A stretch of DNA of 64,000 bases from Saprospiraceae bacterium (GTDB lineage: Bacteria > Bacteroidota > Bacteroidia > Chitinophagales > Saprospiraceae): positions 62,001 to 126,000 of the forward strand of contig JANWXM010000004.1 of NCBI GenBank assembly GCA_025055285.1. The letters run 5' to 3'. Positions 1-9,000 of the stretch are shown here, in pieces; within the stretch, counting starts at the first letter, position 1, and the number at the start of each line of letters is the position of its first letter. Position numbers and translations under genes: made by a program. The notes beneath the pieces are model-generated. The model worked only from the letters and a program-made list of their open reading frames with translations. It ran no database searches and had not been told where the DNA came from.

Positions 1-366
1 GCCTCTCCCTGCAGGGACGGAGCGATGAGGGCAATTAGGCACTGTATAGAGCAAGCTTTCTAATCGGTTCTTGACCTCCTCGAAGCGTTCCTCCAGCTGG
101 CGAACATCCTCTTTTTGGGCAGTTACTTTGCTTTTTAGTTGTTCGGCCTCTTCGCGTTTGCCTTGAGCCATGAGCTGTCCAATTTGCGCAGAAAGGCGTT
201 TATTTTCTGCAAGAAGGTCATCTAATTGCTTCTGGAGGCGCCGGCGTTCATCGTCGGTATGCAAGATTTCATCTAATATTTTGATTTGCTCGGAGGTCCA
301 GTTGCGCTTGCGCAAGCCTCGAATAATTGCTTTTTTTTCTTCTCGAATGCGTTTGACTTGAAGCAT
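1..366 (-). CDS. serS: Seryl-tRNA synthetase, N-terminal part (truncated by window edge)
   Basis: Not in the ORF track. Reverse strand from ATG at 366 reads MLQVKRIREEKKAIIRGLRKRNWTSEQIKILDEILHTDDERRRLQKQLDDLLAENKRLSAQIGQLM...NRLESLLYTVPNCPHRSVPAGRG: coiled-coil arm followed by a PN.PH.SVP.G motif typical of SerRS. Confidence 0.9.
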   Translation of the reverse strand, partial: MLQVKRIREEKKAIIRGLRKRNWTSEQIKILDEILHTDDERRRLQKQLDDLLAENKRLSAQIGQLMAQGKREEAEQLKSKVTAQKEDVRQLEERFEEVKNRLESLLYTVPNCPHRSVPAGRG

Positions 367-393
367 GGAAAATGAACACGTATTTTTCGGGCC

Positions 394-401
394 GAAAGAT
401 A
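394..401 (-). promoter_or_regulatory. Putative serS -7 element (TATCTTTC, one mismatch to Bacteroidota TAnnTTTG)
   Basis: Plus strand GAAAGATA, 27 nt upstream of serS ATG. Confidence 0.4.
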
Positions 402-549
402 GAGTGGAATCCTAAAACGGCTTTACCTTTGCCGTCCATACCTTCCTTTATTTACTCAAGATAGCTTTTGTTAAAAATATTGCACGGCCTACAGTCGCCT
501 CCATGCTAGGCGGTTTTCCTTCCACAAATTTTTGGCATTAACCCAAGCC

Positions 550-557
550 TATCTTTC
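550..557 (+). promoter_or_regulatory. Putative rho -7 element (TATCTTTC)
   Basis: TATCTTTC 47 nt upstream of rho ATG. Confidence 0.35.
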
Positions 558-604
558 CATCTTGTTAAGTTAAGTATTGCTCGAGAAACCTCCTTTCCTC
601 ACAT

Positions 605-2383
605 ATGTACGACATTTTGCAACTGAATGAAATGTTGGTCTCCGAATTGCGGCAGATCGCACAGCGCCTGGGCATCAAGGACTACCACAAGATGACCAAA
701 AAAGACCTCATATACCACATTCTAGATGAACAAGCGCTAGCCGGCAAAGGGGTAGGAGGGGAGCGCGTTCCTGTAGTAGAAGAGCCTCAGCCCGGCAGGA
801 AAATTGTAATTGCTCCTCCTCAAACGCCCTCAAAAGAAGAGCCGAAAGCTCGACGCGAGAAGCGACCGCGCAAAGTGGTTCGAGTGGATACTCTTGCGCA
901 AAAGCCTTCATCCGAAAAAGAGGCATCAAACCCACGTGACGAGGAACTATCCGTCCCTGCAAAAGCTACTGAAAGCGACCTCGAGCTTCTTATTCCTGAA
1001 GGACAGAACCGCGCGAAAAGTTCCAATGAATCTCGCCAAGTGGATCAAATCCATGACAAGCATTCCTCCTTGCACTCAGCAGCTCCTCCTGAGGCAAATG
1101 CTCAAGGAGAAGAACGGCATGAATACAAAGTGGTAGAGGCTGAACCAGAAGACGCTCAAATAGATGCGCCACAGCTTTCGTCCATTGGATCGGAATCGCT
1201 AACCAACGCGCCCAAGGAGCCCGGAATGGTTCATATAGCGACCGAGCGCTTTGACCTCGAACTGGACGGCGTCATCGAAGGAGAAGGGACGTTAGAAATG
1301 TCGCCTGAGGGGTATGGGTTTCTTCGTTCGCCTGATTATAATTACGCCTCTAGCCCCGACGATATTTATGTATCGCCTTCCCAAATTAAACTCTTCGGGT
1401 TGCGTACGGGCGACACGGTTCTTGGAACCATTCGTCCACCTAAAGAGGGGGAAAAATATTTTGCCTTGCTTAAAGTTTTGCGCATCAATGGCTTAGATCC
1501 AAAAGACGTACGAGATCGAGTGCCGTTCGACTATTTAACGCCGTTATTCCCAACTAAAAAATTCAACTTATTGACCAGCCCTACAGGGCGCGACTTTGGC
1601 AATCGCCTCATTGAGTTATTCACCCCTATAGGTAAAGGGCAGCGCGGCTTGATCGTGGCCCAACCCAAAACAGGGAAGACTTTTTTGCTCAAAGACATAG
1701 CAAACGCCATTACGAAAAACCATCCAGAATGCTATGTCATCGTGTTGCTTATCGATGAGCGCCCTGAAGAAGTAACTGACATGAAGCGCAGCGTGCAAGC
1801 TGAAGTGGTCGCCTCTACCTTCGATGAATCAGCGGACAATCACGTTCGACTAGCCAACATCGTATTGGAAAAGGCAAAACGGTTAGTTGAATGCGGCCAC
1901 GATGTAGTTATCCTTCTCGACTCCATCACACGTATGGCGCGGGCATACAATACTGTAGCACCCTCTTCGGGTAAGGTACTTTCGGGAGGAGTTGAGGCAA
2001 CAGCATTGCAGAAGCCCAAGAAATTCTTCGGGGCAGCGCGAGCTATTGAAAATGGAGGATCGCTTACTATTCTAGCTACCGCCCTGATTGACACTGGATC
2101 TAAAATGGATCAGGTCATCTTTGAAGAATTCAAGGGTACGGGAAATATGGAATTACAGCTCGATCGCAGCTTGGCAGAGCGTCGACTGTTCCCCAGCATT
2201 GACTTGACGAAATCAAGCACCCGCAGAGAAGAACTTCTTTTAGACCGCGAAACGCTTCAACGCATGTTTATCCTGCGCCATCACTTAGCAGACATGAAAC
2301 CTGACGAGGCTCTGGAATTTGTGAGAAAACACATGATGAGCACTACGAGCAATGAAGAATTTCTCGAATCTATGAATCGGTAA
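605..2383 (+). CDS. rho: Transcription termination factor Rho with long low-complexity N-terminal insertion
   Basis: Rho_N start ([18 protein letters not shown]), RNA-binding domain ([22 protein letters not shown]), Walker [20 protein letters not shown], and [16 protein letters not shown]. About 150 aa of charged low-complexity sequence separates Rho_N from the RNA-binding domain. Confidence 0.97.
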   Translation: MYDILQLNEMLVSELRQIAQRLGIKDYHKMTKKDLIYHILDEQALAGKGVGGERVPVVEEPQPGRKIVIAPPQTPSKEEPKARREKRPRKVVRVDTLAQKPSSEKEASNPRDEELSVPAKATESDLELLIPEGQNRAKSSNESRQVDQIHDKHSSLHSAAPPEANAQGEERHEYKVVEAEPEDAQIDAPQLSSIGSESLTNAPKEPGMVHIATERFDLELDGVIEGEGTLEMSPEGYGFLRSPDYNYASSPDDIYVSPSQIKLFGLRTGDTVLGTIRPPKEGEKYFALLKVLRINGLDPKDVRDRVPFDYLTPLFPTKKFNLLTSPTGRDFGNRLIELFTPIGKGQRGLIVAQPKTGKTFLLKDIANAITKNHPECYVIVLLIDERPEEVTDMKRSVQAEVVASTFDESADNHVRLANIVLEKAKRLVECGHDVVILLDSITRMARAYNTVAPSSGKVLSGGVEATALQKPKKFFGAARAIENGGSLTILATALIDTGSKMDQVIFEEFKGTGNMELQLDRSLAERRLFPSIDLTKSSTRREELLLDRETLQRMFILRHHLADMKPDEALEFVRKHMMSTTSNEEFLESMNR

Positions 2384-2976
2384 CCTCTGCTAAGTGCCGA
2401 TGCTTAGCGCAAAGTTGTGCATGATCCCAAAAGGAAAGTTGAGATATAGTAATTTGCCCTTGAGGTGTACAGCCTCTTGTCGTTGCTAAAACTACACCTC
2501 TGCAGAAATAGGAAAATGGCCCTGCGCCTTAGCCGGAACCATAGAGGGGTGACAGAGGAAGTCGCTCTTGCAAACCTCGAAGAGAAGCAATGTATTGTGT
2601 TTATTCCACACCGTTTTTTGTCGATTAAACACAAGGGCAACGATTTCTTCTCTGCGACGTTTTTTCAAGGAGCCTCACTGCGAAGTCTTCCATAGGGATC
2701 GGCCACAATCACGCATGGCGTCGATGAAGAGCTTGTCAGCGCCCGATTTTTCTTCTATTAAACGCCGTATCTCATGAGGACCATCCGCATCGACTTCAGC
2801 CTTGTGTGCAGCAGAGTGCTTTTCACAAAGAATGAATGTAGCAAAGCACAACCCCCTCCCTTTTACCCTATCAGTTGAGCAGGGACGAGGTACTCGAAGG
2901 GCTCGCCAGAATGGAACAGCCTGGTTTTCAGAAAACAGCGCTCTTCATCTTTTGCGTAAGGGCATCAGCTTGCTAA

Positions 2977-5316
2977 CTACCACTCCAAGCGCCAACTAAT
3001 GTTAGGCACTAAGCCGAGTTGATTCTTTACTTGGATGCGCCTCAGAAGAGGGTCGTAGTAATAGTAGGCGATATTGTTGCGAAGGGTAGCGTTTTGCAAC
3101 TCAAAAGCAAGCCAGCTGTTTCGACGCTTGCCGAGATGTCGGCGCCAGTACGCACGCAAATCAAGTCGGACGAAATCGGGCAATCGAAAGGGAAAACCTT
3201 GCGAGAAGTCGTAAATTGTTGCTTGAGCGGCAGCGGATGCTGCAATATCTAGAGGAGCGGCGCGTTGACCGCCCATCCAATTGAGGCGACCACTAACGCC
3301 AAAAGCGAGCAAACGCCTAGGCCAGCGGTCAAATGTCCATTCCTTGCCTGCCGTAAGGTTGACAATGTGGCCTATGTTCCAGCGGCTAGAACGCCACACG
3401 CCGTCGAGGCCTCGATAATGCGCCTGAAGCAGAGAGGCATTTGCCAGCAGAAACCAATTGCGCACAAAAAAGCGCTCAACGGATAACTCAACGCCAGCAT
3501 TTCGAGCCAAACCGCCAGCTACGAGCCGACCCAACGGTTGTTGTTCACTCACGTTAGCTAAATGAATCGCTCCTGTACTGGGCATTCGCTGCTGGTATTG
3601 GTAAAAGAGCTCTATCCAGGTTCGCCATTCGTCGTTGGGCGCCCAAGTATAACGAGTAGATACTTGAAAGCCTCGAGCTATAGGTGAGCCTTCAAGGCTT
3701 GAAGACGTCTCAGAAATGTCTGCACGCGGATGTAGAGCATACACCCAGAGAGGATGTGTTTGGCTATTGAGTCCTGCATAGAGCGTTATCTGGTGTCTGT
3801 ATTCATAGAGGTAATGGGTTAAAGTTAGGCGCGGCTCAACGCATACTTGCAGAGCGTAGGACCGAGCCCACCAAAAAAGTGTGTGGAGGCCTACCTGCAA
3901 GCGCGTGCGTTCGCCAGGCAATAGCCACTGCATGTTCGCCCAAGGTTGCAAGGTAAATGTGTTTAGCGTGCCAGTATAAAGCAAGCTGTCGCGGCGTTTG
4001 GCACCTGTGTGCAATTCAGCCCTCTGTGCCAGCAGACCGCTCTGAAAATACCCACGCTTGCGGACAGGAGTACTCAAGCGGAGTGACATACCCATCCGGC
4101 CTTCCCTCAAGGTATCTTGCTCATCGAATAACCCTCTTGCTTCGGCAACGCGCAAATTGTCTAGGAAAGAATTTACTATACTGAAGAAGATTCTCGTCCG
4201 AGAGGCAGCAGAGTTGTTCCACGTGATGCCGAATATATTTGTATTAGAATAAAAATCAATATTAAAAAGGTCTTTAAATTGTCTAGCAGCACTGCTATCG
4301 CCGGGTGGAGTAAAGCGATTTTTGCTATTGCCGAAGGCGCCAAGGATAGCCCATTGGCCTTCTCTTTTGCCAGAAAAAGTTGTTTTAAAACAAAAATCTT
4401 GGAATTGAATTTTCTCGTTTCCAAAAGAGATACCCATTTGCTCTAACAGGCCCACCGTAGAGTAGCGATAATTGAGTAGATAGGAATGGGTTTTCTGTCG
4501 GTTTATAGGGCCTTCAGCGGCAAGGTCTATGCCCAATAGGCCCACTTGTGCTGTGAAGGCGTGGTCTTCTTTGTTCCCTCCTCGCCAATAAACGTCTAGG
4601 ATGCCGCCAAACGCATCGCCGTACCCCGCGGGCAAGGCACCTGTCAAGAGTGTGGAGTTATCAAGCAATTGAGCTGAGAAAAGGGAAACTCCTCCAAATG
4701 TGGTGGCGGGGCGGTCGCTGACTGTGCCAGCATTGGGCAGGTGATTGGGGTTAACGATTTCCACGCCTTCTAAACGCCAACGCACGTGCAGGGGGCTATT
4801 GCCGCGTATGAGCAAACCATTAGCTTGGTCGTCGGCGTTGGCTATTCCTGCATATGCAAAGGCTAACCGAGCGGGGTCAAAAAAAGTAGCGGGAAATCGC
4901 ACAACTCTTTCCCGAGTGAGAGGAATTTCACCCAGTGGCAATAGATTCTGGCGCTCCTTTCCTCCTCGAACAACGACATCAGGCAAGGGAAGGGCGGCAG
5001 GTCTTAGGTCGAGATTTAGGCTCGAAGTACGGCCGGAGGCGATGAGCAATTCTGGCACGAGGAGCGTTTCGTAGCCCGTTGCCTCCACACAAAGTAAGTA
5101 CGAACCTGGGAGCAATTCCTCAAAAGAAAAAGATCCCGTGCTGTCGGTGCGCAAGAGATAGTCCTTCTCTACGCGTCCAGACGAAAGGCGTATGCTAGCA
5201 CCAACAATGGAAGCACCGGAGAGCGCGTCGTGCACTCTGCCGCGAAGGGCTTGAGAGTAAGCTCCAGGGAGCGTCAAAAGTTGCGCGAGTAGTACTAAAG
5301 AAAAGAACCTCATCAC
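2977..5316 (-). CDS. TonB-dependent outer-membrane receptor with carboxypeptidase-regulatory-like N-terminal domain
   Basis: Signal peptide, CarboxypepD_reg-like repeat (LRGRVHDALSGASIVGASIRLSS), plug region (GLLIRGNSPLHVRWRLEGVEIVNPNHL), C-terminal beta-barrel. Confidence 0.85.
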   Translation of the reverse strand: MMRFFSLVLLAQLLTLPGAYSQALRGRVHDALSGASIVGASIRLSSGRVEKDYLLRTDSTGSFSFEELLPGSYLLCVEATGYETLLVPELLIASGRTSSLNLDLRPAALPLPDVVVRGGKERQNLLPLGEIPLTRERVVRFPATFFDPARLAFAYAGIANADDQANGLLIRGNSPLHVRWRLEGVEIVNPNHLPNAGTVSDRPATTFGGVSLFSAQLLDNSTLLTGALPAGYGDAFGGILDVYWRGGNKEDHAFTAQVGLLGIDLAAEGPINRQKTHSYLLNYRYSTVGLLEQMGISFGNEKIQFQDFCFKTTFSGKREGQWAILGAFGNSKNRFTPPGDSSAARQFKDLFNIDFYSNTNIFGITWNNSAASRTRIFFSIVNSFLDNLRVAEARGLFDEQDTLREGRMGMSLRLSTPVRKRGYFQSGLLAQRAELHTGAKRRDSLLYTGTLNTFTLQPWANMQWLLPGERTRLQVGLHTLFWWARSYALQVCVEPRLTLTHYLYEYRHQITLYAGLNSQTHPLWVYALHPRADISETSSSLEGSPIARGFQVSTRYTWAPNDEWRTWIELFYQYQQRMPSTGAIHLANVSEQQPLGRLVAGGLARNAGVELSVERFFVRNWFLLANASLLQAHYRGLDGVWRSSRWNIGHIVNLTAGKEWTFDRWPRRLLAFGVSGRLNWMGGQRAAPLDIAASAAAQATIYDFSQGFPFRLPDFVRLDLRAYWRRHLGKRRNSWLAFELQNATLRNNIAYYYYDPLLRRIQVKNQLGLVPNISWRLEW

Positions 5317-5349
5317 CCTTAGTTGAGTATCGGCCGAATCTCTTGCAGC

Positions 5350-5380
5350 GTAAGGGGAGTGAGGTAGGTTCTCCCCTTAC
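5350..5380. terminator. Perfect 10-bp inverted repeat GTAAGGGGAG/CTCCCCTTAC between tlpA-like and TonB receptor genes
   Basis: Arms 5350-5359 and 5371-5380, 11-nt loop, no U-tract on either side. Confidence 0.5.
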
Positions 5381-5415
5381 TCAATACTTGAACTACAAAA
5401 GAATCTCCCTCCATA

Positions 5416-6804
5416 TTACTCGCCAAAGATTTCGCGTAGTTTTTCGGCGAGCTGTTCGCCGCGCAAGTTGCGTTGGATGATGCGCCCTTGAGGGTCAATC
5501 AAGATCGTCTGTGGTATGGAGCTGACTGAATACAAGGCTGCATGCTCACTGCGCCAACCTTGTAGGTCGCTAATATGATGCCAGGTGAGGCCGTCTTGTT
5601 CAATAGCGCGTATCCATGCCTCGCGGTCGCGGTCAAGACTGACGCCAAAGACGTCGAAGCCCTTGTTCTTGTATTTTTTATAGAGAGCCACCACATTTGG
5701 GTTTTCTCGGCGGCAAGGTCCACACCAGCTCGCCCAGAAGTCAATGAGCACGTATTTTCCTTTCAGCGTTTTCAGTAGGGAGATCGTGTCGCCTTTAGGC
5801 GTTGCGCCTACTAGGTCGGGTACAAGCATGCCCGGTATGAAAGTAGAGGTGCGCCGCAACTCAGCTTCTAGGAGAGAAACATCTCCCAGGTCTTTGTCCT
5901 TAAAGGTTTCTGTGTAAAGCTTTGTATAAGCTACTAAGTCTGGGTAATTGAGGTTTTGCATGGCTTTAAGTGCTCCGCCGAAAGCGCGGCGGTGAGCCAT
6001 GGAACCTTTAGGCAATTTGGCCAAGTGGCTATCAAGGCCACTTTTTATTTGGGCTGCATTGGCACCTAGTTGATTTAAAAAGGTTACGTAAGTCAAGAAG
6101 GCATCGAATACTTCGGGCACGTGCTCATATGCAGGATCTGATAGATTTGCATACGCAAAAAATTCTCGAGCGTAAAAATCTACAATAGATGTCGGTGTAG
6201 CATTTTCTGAAACGTCATCAGGCCAAACCAACAGTGTAGCCGAGCGCCATAGCGGCGGGTTATTCTTTTTCCAGTTCGCAACGAAATTTGCTTTTGCTTC
6301 GTTGTGAGCCTTGAATTTTTCACGCACAGCTTTGATAGCGTTAGCGTCGCCGCGCAAGCGGGCCTCTCGCTGCTCGTTGTGCAGCTCTTCGTTCTGAGCG
6401 CGCAGCTGTTCTGCCTCTTTGCGCAAGTTTTCATAGGCTCTGTTGATTTCAGAACCCACAGTGCGCCCCTTTTCCATGTACTGAGCATGAGCCCAGAGGG
6501 TGAGGTTCTTTTCTTTGCCTAGGATAACGGGTGTTGTTTGGGCGTCGTTAAAGCCGATATAATATACACGGGGTTCGCCACTTGGAAGGGTGATGATGTA
6601 GGAACCATCCTCTTGGCGTTGTCCGCGCGCAACTTCACGCGAAATCAAGCCTAATCTTTCGTATAAAAAGATGGTCATGGCGTTTGGAGGCCCGTCAACG
6701 ATTTTGCATACTACGGTGATAGGCGCATTCTCTTTCTTTGCAGTAGTTTGCAAATAGGCTTGGATAGGTAAGGCGAGAAGTAAAAAAGACAATACTTTCT
6801 TCAT
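5416..6804 (-). CDS. TlpA-family thiol:disulfide oxidoreductase with DUF4369-like N-terminal region, exported
   Basis: MKKVLSFLLLALPIQA signal; thioredoxin fold with LIDFWASWCGPCRRENPNVVALY. Start moved from 6840 to 6804 (signal peptide; -7 element at 6838-6845). Confidence 0.88.
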   Translation of the reverse strand: MKKVLSFLLLALPIQAYLQTTAKKENAPITVVCKIVDGPPNAMTIFLYERLGLISREVARGQRQEDGSYIITLPSGEPRVYYIGFNDAQTTPVILGKEKNLTLWAHAQYMEKGRTVGSEINRAYENLRKEAEQLRAQNEELHNEQREARLRGDANAIKAVREKFKAHNEAKANFVANWKKNNPPLWRSATLLVWPDDVSENATPTSIVDFYAREFFAYANLSDPAYEHVPEVFDAFLTYVTFLNQLGANAAQIKSGLDSHLAKLPKGSMAHRRAFGGALKAMQNLNYPDLVAYTKLYTETFKDKDLGDVSLLEAELRRTSTFIPGMLVPDLVGATPKGDTISLLKTLKGKYVLIDFWASWCGPCRRENPNVVALYKKYKNKGFDVFGVSLDRDREAWIRAIEQDGLTWHHISDLQGWRSEHAALYSVSSIPQTILIDPQGRIIQRNLRGEQLAEKLREIFGE

Positions 6805-6837
6805 GTTTAGGTCTATTTGCTGTATTGAAAACGGCCT

Positions 6838-6845
6838 CAAAGGTA
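6838..6845 (-). promoter_or_regulatory. -7 element TACCTTTG upstream of tlpA-like gene
   Basis: Plus strand CAAAGGTA; exact TAnnTTTG on minus, 33 nt from ATG at 6804. Confidence 0.5.
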
Positions 6846-7051
6846 CGCAACTTTACGCCAGAGGTTTGCATGTGTCGGCATAAGCCCATATTAAACGCCT
6901 AAAAGGCGCGTTTTTAGCTATCTTGAGCGAGTAGTGCTACGCGGAGGACTCTGTCGCTTTGCGATGGAGTACACCGTTTAGAGGAAGTAGGGCGCCACTT
7001 CGACGCTTGGATAAGTGCTTTTGCTGCACGAAAACAAGCAACTGTGCTGAG

Positions 7052-7729
7052 TTATTTCCTAAATTCTACAGTGTCTACATCGGTGTAGTATTCTGCAACT
7101 CCTTTGAAAAGGTACCCAGGTTTTTCCTGTTGGAAAGCCCTCTTGCGCACGACGTAGTATGTCCACGTGCCTGATCCCAATTTATTCAATTGGGCTGCAG
7201 GAAATTCGATGTAGTCTAAACCCGCTGCAGTGACCACCTCCAAGGGCTGAGTGCTGCTTCGGTCTATTTTTTCCCAAAGGATAACCCAAACTTCGTCGCT
7301 CATTACGGGTGGCCCTTGCCAGCGCAAGGTTGCGGATTTCTTCAGCGAAAGAATTTTGCTGCCAAAGGAGAGGTCGGTAGCCGATGGCATGCGCAAGGTG
7401 ATCATCTGCGGCTGGCCTTTCTCATCGTTCCAACTGAAGGTATGCTCCGCAGCATATGCTCCCTTCCCCTCCGAACGATAGACTACGCCATTACTTAGCG
7501 GGACGGTCTGCATGAGGACGCCGCCATAACGCACGCCGTCTGGCACTTCAATCGTGCTATCGCGCTGGCGTATGGCTACCTCGGCAAACCAGTGTCCCTC
7601 TGGTTTGAGGTAACGGACATAGCACTCCACTTCTTTCGGAGGTGCGACCACTTCTGCTGACCTGCAGCCAAAGAAAAAGACCGAGAAAAACGCGAGAAGA
7701 ATACTCGGCGAGGTGCAATTGCTAACCAT
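7052..7729 (-). CDS. Hypothetical exported lipoprotein
   Basis: Hydrophobic N-terminus ending in a lipobox-like FFFGC; no family recognised. Confidence 0.6.
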   Translation of the reverse strand: MVSNCTSPSILLAFFSVFFFGCRSAEVVAPPKEVECYVRYLKPEGHWFAEVAIRQRDSTIEVPDGVRYGGVLMQTVPLSNGVVYRSEGKGAYAAEHTFSWNDEKGQPQMITLRMPSATDLSFGSKILSLKKSATLRWQGPPVMSDEVWVILWEKIDRSSTQPLEVVTAAGLDYIEFPAAQLNKLGSGTWTYYVVRKRAFQQEKPGYLFKGVAEYYTDVDTVEFRK

Positions 7730-7900
7730 TGGCTTTAGAAAAATTGAGCGTTTGGGTTGGGCAAAATTCGGTCAAAAGAAACAAAGGCACTGAGCATTTC
7801 GCTCATTCGTAGGTGGCTTTCATTTGCTCAGCGTATGCGTTCATACATTTGCCCTTAATCTAGGACGCATTTTTTTCACTATTTTGCTTTGCATTTAGGC

Positions 7901-8842
7901 ATGAAACGCGCATTGATTACTGACGATTGCCATATGGTGCTGGTAGAGGGGTTAGAAACGTTAGGCTTTAAGTGCGACTATCGGCCGGAGATTACGCCAG
8001 AGGAAGTTTTCGCGTGTATACCGGCCTACGACGGGCTGATCGTCAGCAGTAAGATTTGGGTAAACGATGCACTGCTAGCGCGAGCCTCGAGGCTTCAGTT
8101 CATTGGGCGGCTAGGTTCGGGCATGGAAATCATAGACCGCGAGGCAGCTGCCGCACGAGGCATAGCCGTGGTGAATAGCCCAGAGGGAAATCGAAATGCT
8201 GTGGCAGAACATGCCCTAGGTATGCTGCTGGCGCTGCTCAACAATTTGCTGCGCGCCGACAAGCAAGTGCGCCAAGGCCTTTGGCAGCGCGAAGCAAATC
8301 GCGGCATCGAATTAAGCGGGAAGACCGTGGGTATCATCGGGTTCGGTCATACTGGCAGTCAGTTTGCTCGCAAATTGGCAGGTCTCGAGGTGAGGGTCTT
8401 AGCGTATGACAAATACAAGTCAAACTATGCCGCCGACATGCCTTGGGTACAAGAGACGGAATTGGAGGTGTTGCAAAAGGAGGCCGACATCATTAGTCTA
8501 CACATCCCACTAACGCAAGAAACGCATCACCTTGTAAATACATCTTTCTTTCGGCGATGCAAACCAGGGCTAATAATAATCAATACCTCTCGAGGTGCAT
8601 GTATCAAAACCGCTGACCTCGTTGAAGCCCTGGAGGCTGGGCAAGTCGGCGGCGCTTGTTTGGACGTCTTTGAAAACGAGAGGCCAGAAACCTTTACTCC
8701 AGAAGAGGTTAATCTTTATGAGCGCCTTTATCGCCATGAACGAGTGGTCCTTACTCCCCATATTGCAGGCTGGACCCATGAGTCGAAGCAAAAGTTAGCC
8801 GAAGTTCTTCTGAAGAGGATAAAAGAACTCTTAGAAAGGTAA
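7901..8842 (+). CDS. D-isomer-specific 2-hydroxyacid dehydrogenase (phosphoglycerate dehydrogenase-like)
   Basis: GRLGSGMEIIDREAAAARGIAVVNSPEGNRNAVAEHALGMLLAL, NAD-binding VGIIGFGHTGSQFARKL, PHIAGWTHES. Confidence 0.92.
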   Translation: MKRALITDDCHMVLVEGLETLGFKCDYRPEITPEEVFACIPAYDGLIVSSKIWVNDALLARASRLQFIGRLGSGMEIIDREAAAARGIAVVNSPEGNRNAVAEHALGMLLALLNNLLRADKQVRQGLWQREANRGIELSGKTVGIIGFGHTGSQFARKLAGLEVRVLAYDKYKSNYAADMPWVQETELEVLQKEADIISLHIPLTQETHHLVNTSFFRRCKPGLIIINTSRGACIKTADLVEALEAGQVGGACLDVFENERPETFTPEEVNLYERLYRHERVVLTPHIAGWTHESKQKLAEVLLKRIKELLER

Positions 8843-9000
8843 AAAAATGCTAACAAGACAACATTTGTGCTTTTTGCGCTTTGAAGCTGTTAAGGATTTA
8901 TTATCATTGCGCCCACGTTTTGGTATAAATGAAAGCGTTTTCGACGCAAACTTTTAATTATCAATTTTTAAGAAAAAATTTCATCACCAACATCTGTTCT

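Noticed and set aside
493-515. Hairpin AGTCGCCT-ccatgct-AGGCGGTT then T-rich, as a rho leader attenuator
   Set aside because: A better -7 element (TATCTTTC 550-557) lies downstream of it, so the hairpin is probably not in the rho transcript; stem contains G-U pairs and a weak T-tract.
810-1136. Alternate-frame ORF in rho (and antisense ORFs 708-962, 820-1026)
   Set aside because: Shadow ORFs over a biased low-complexity coding region; no independent coding evidence.
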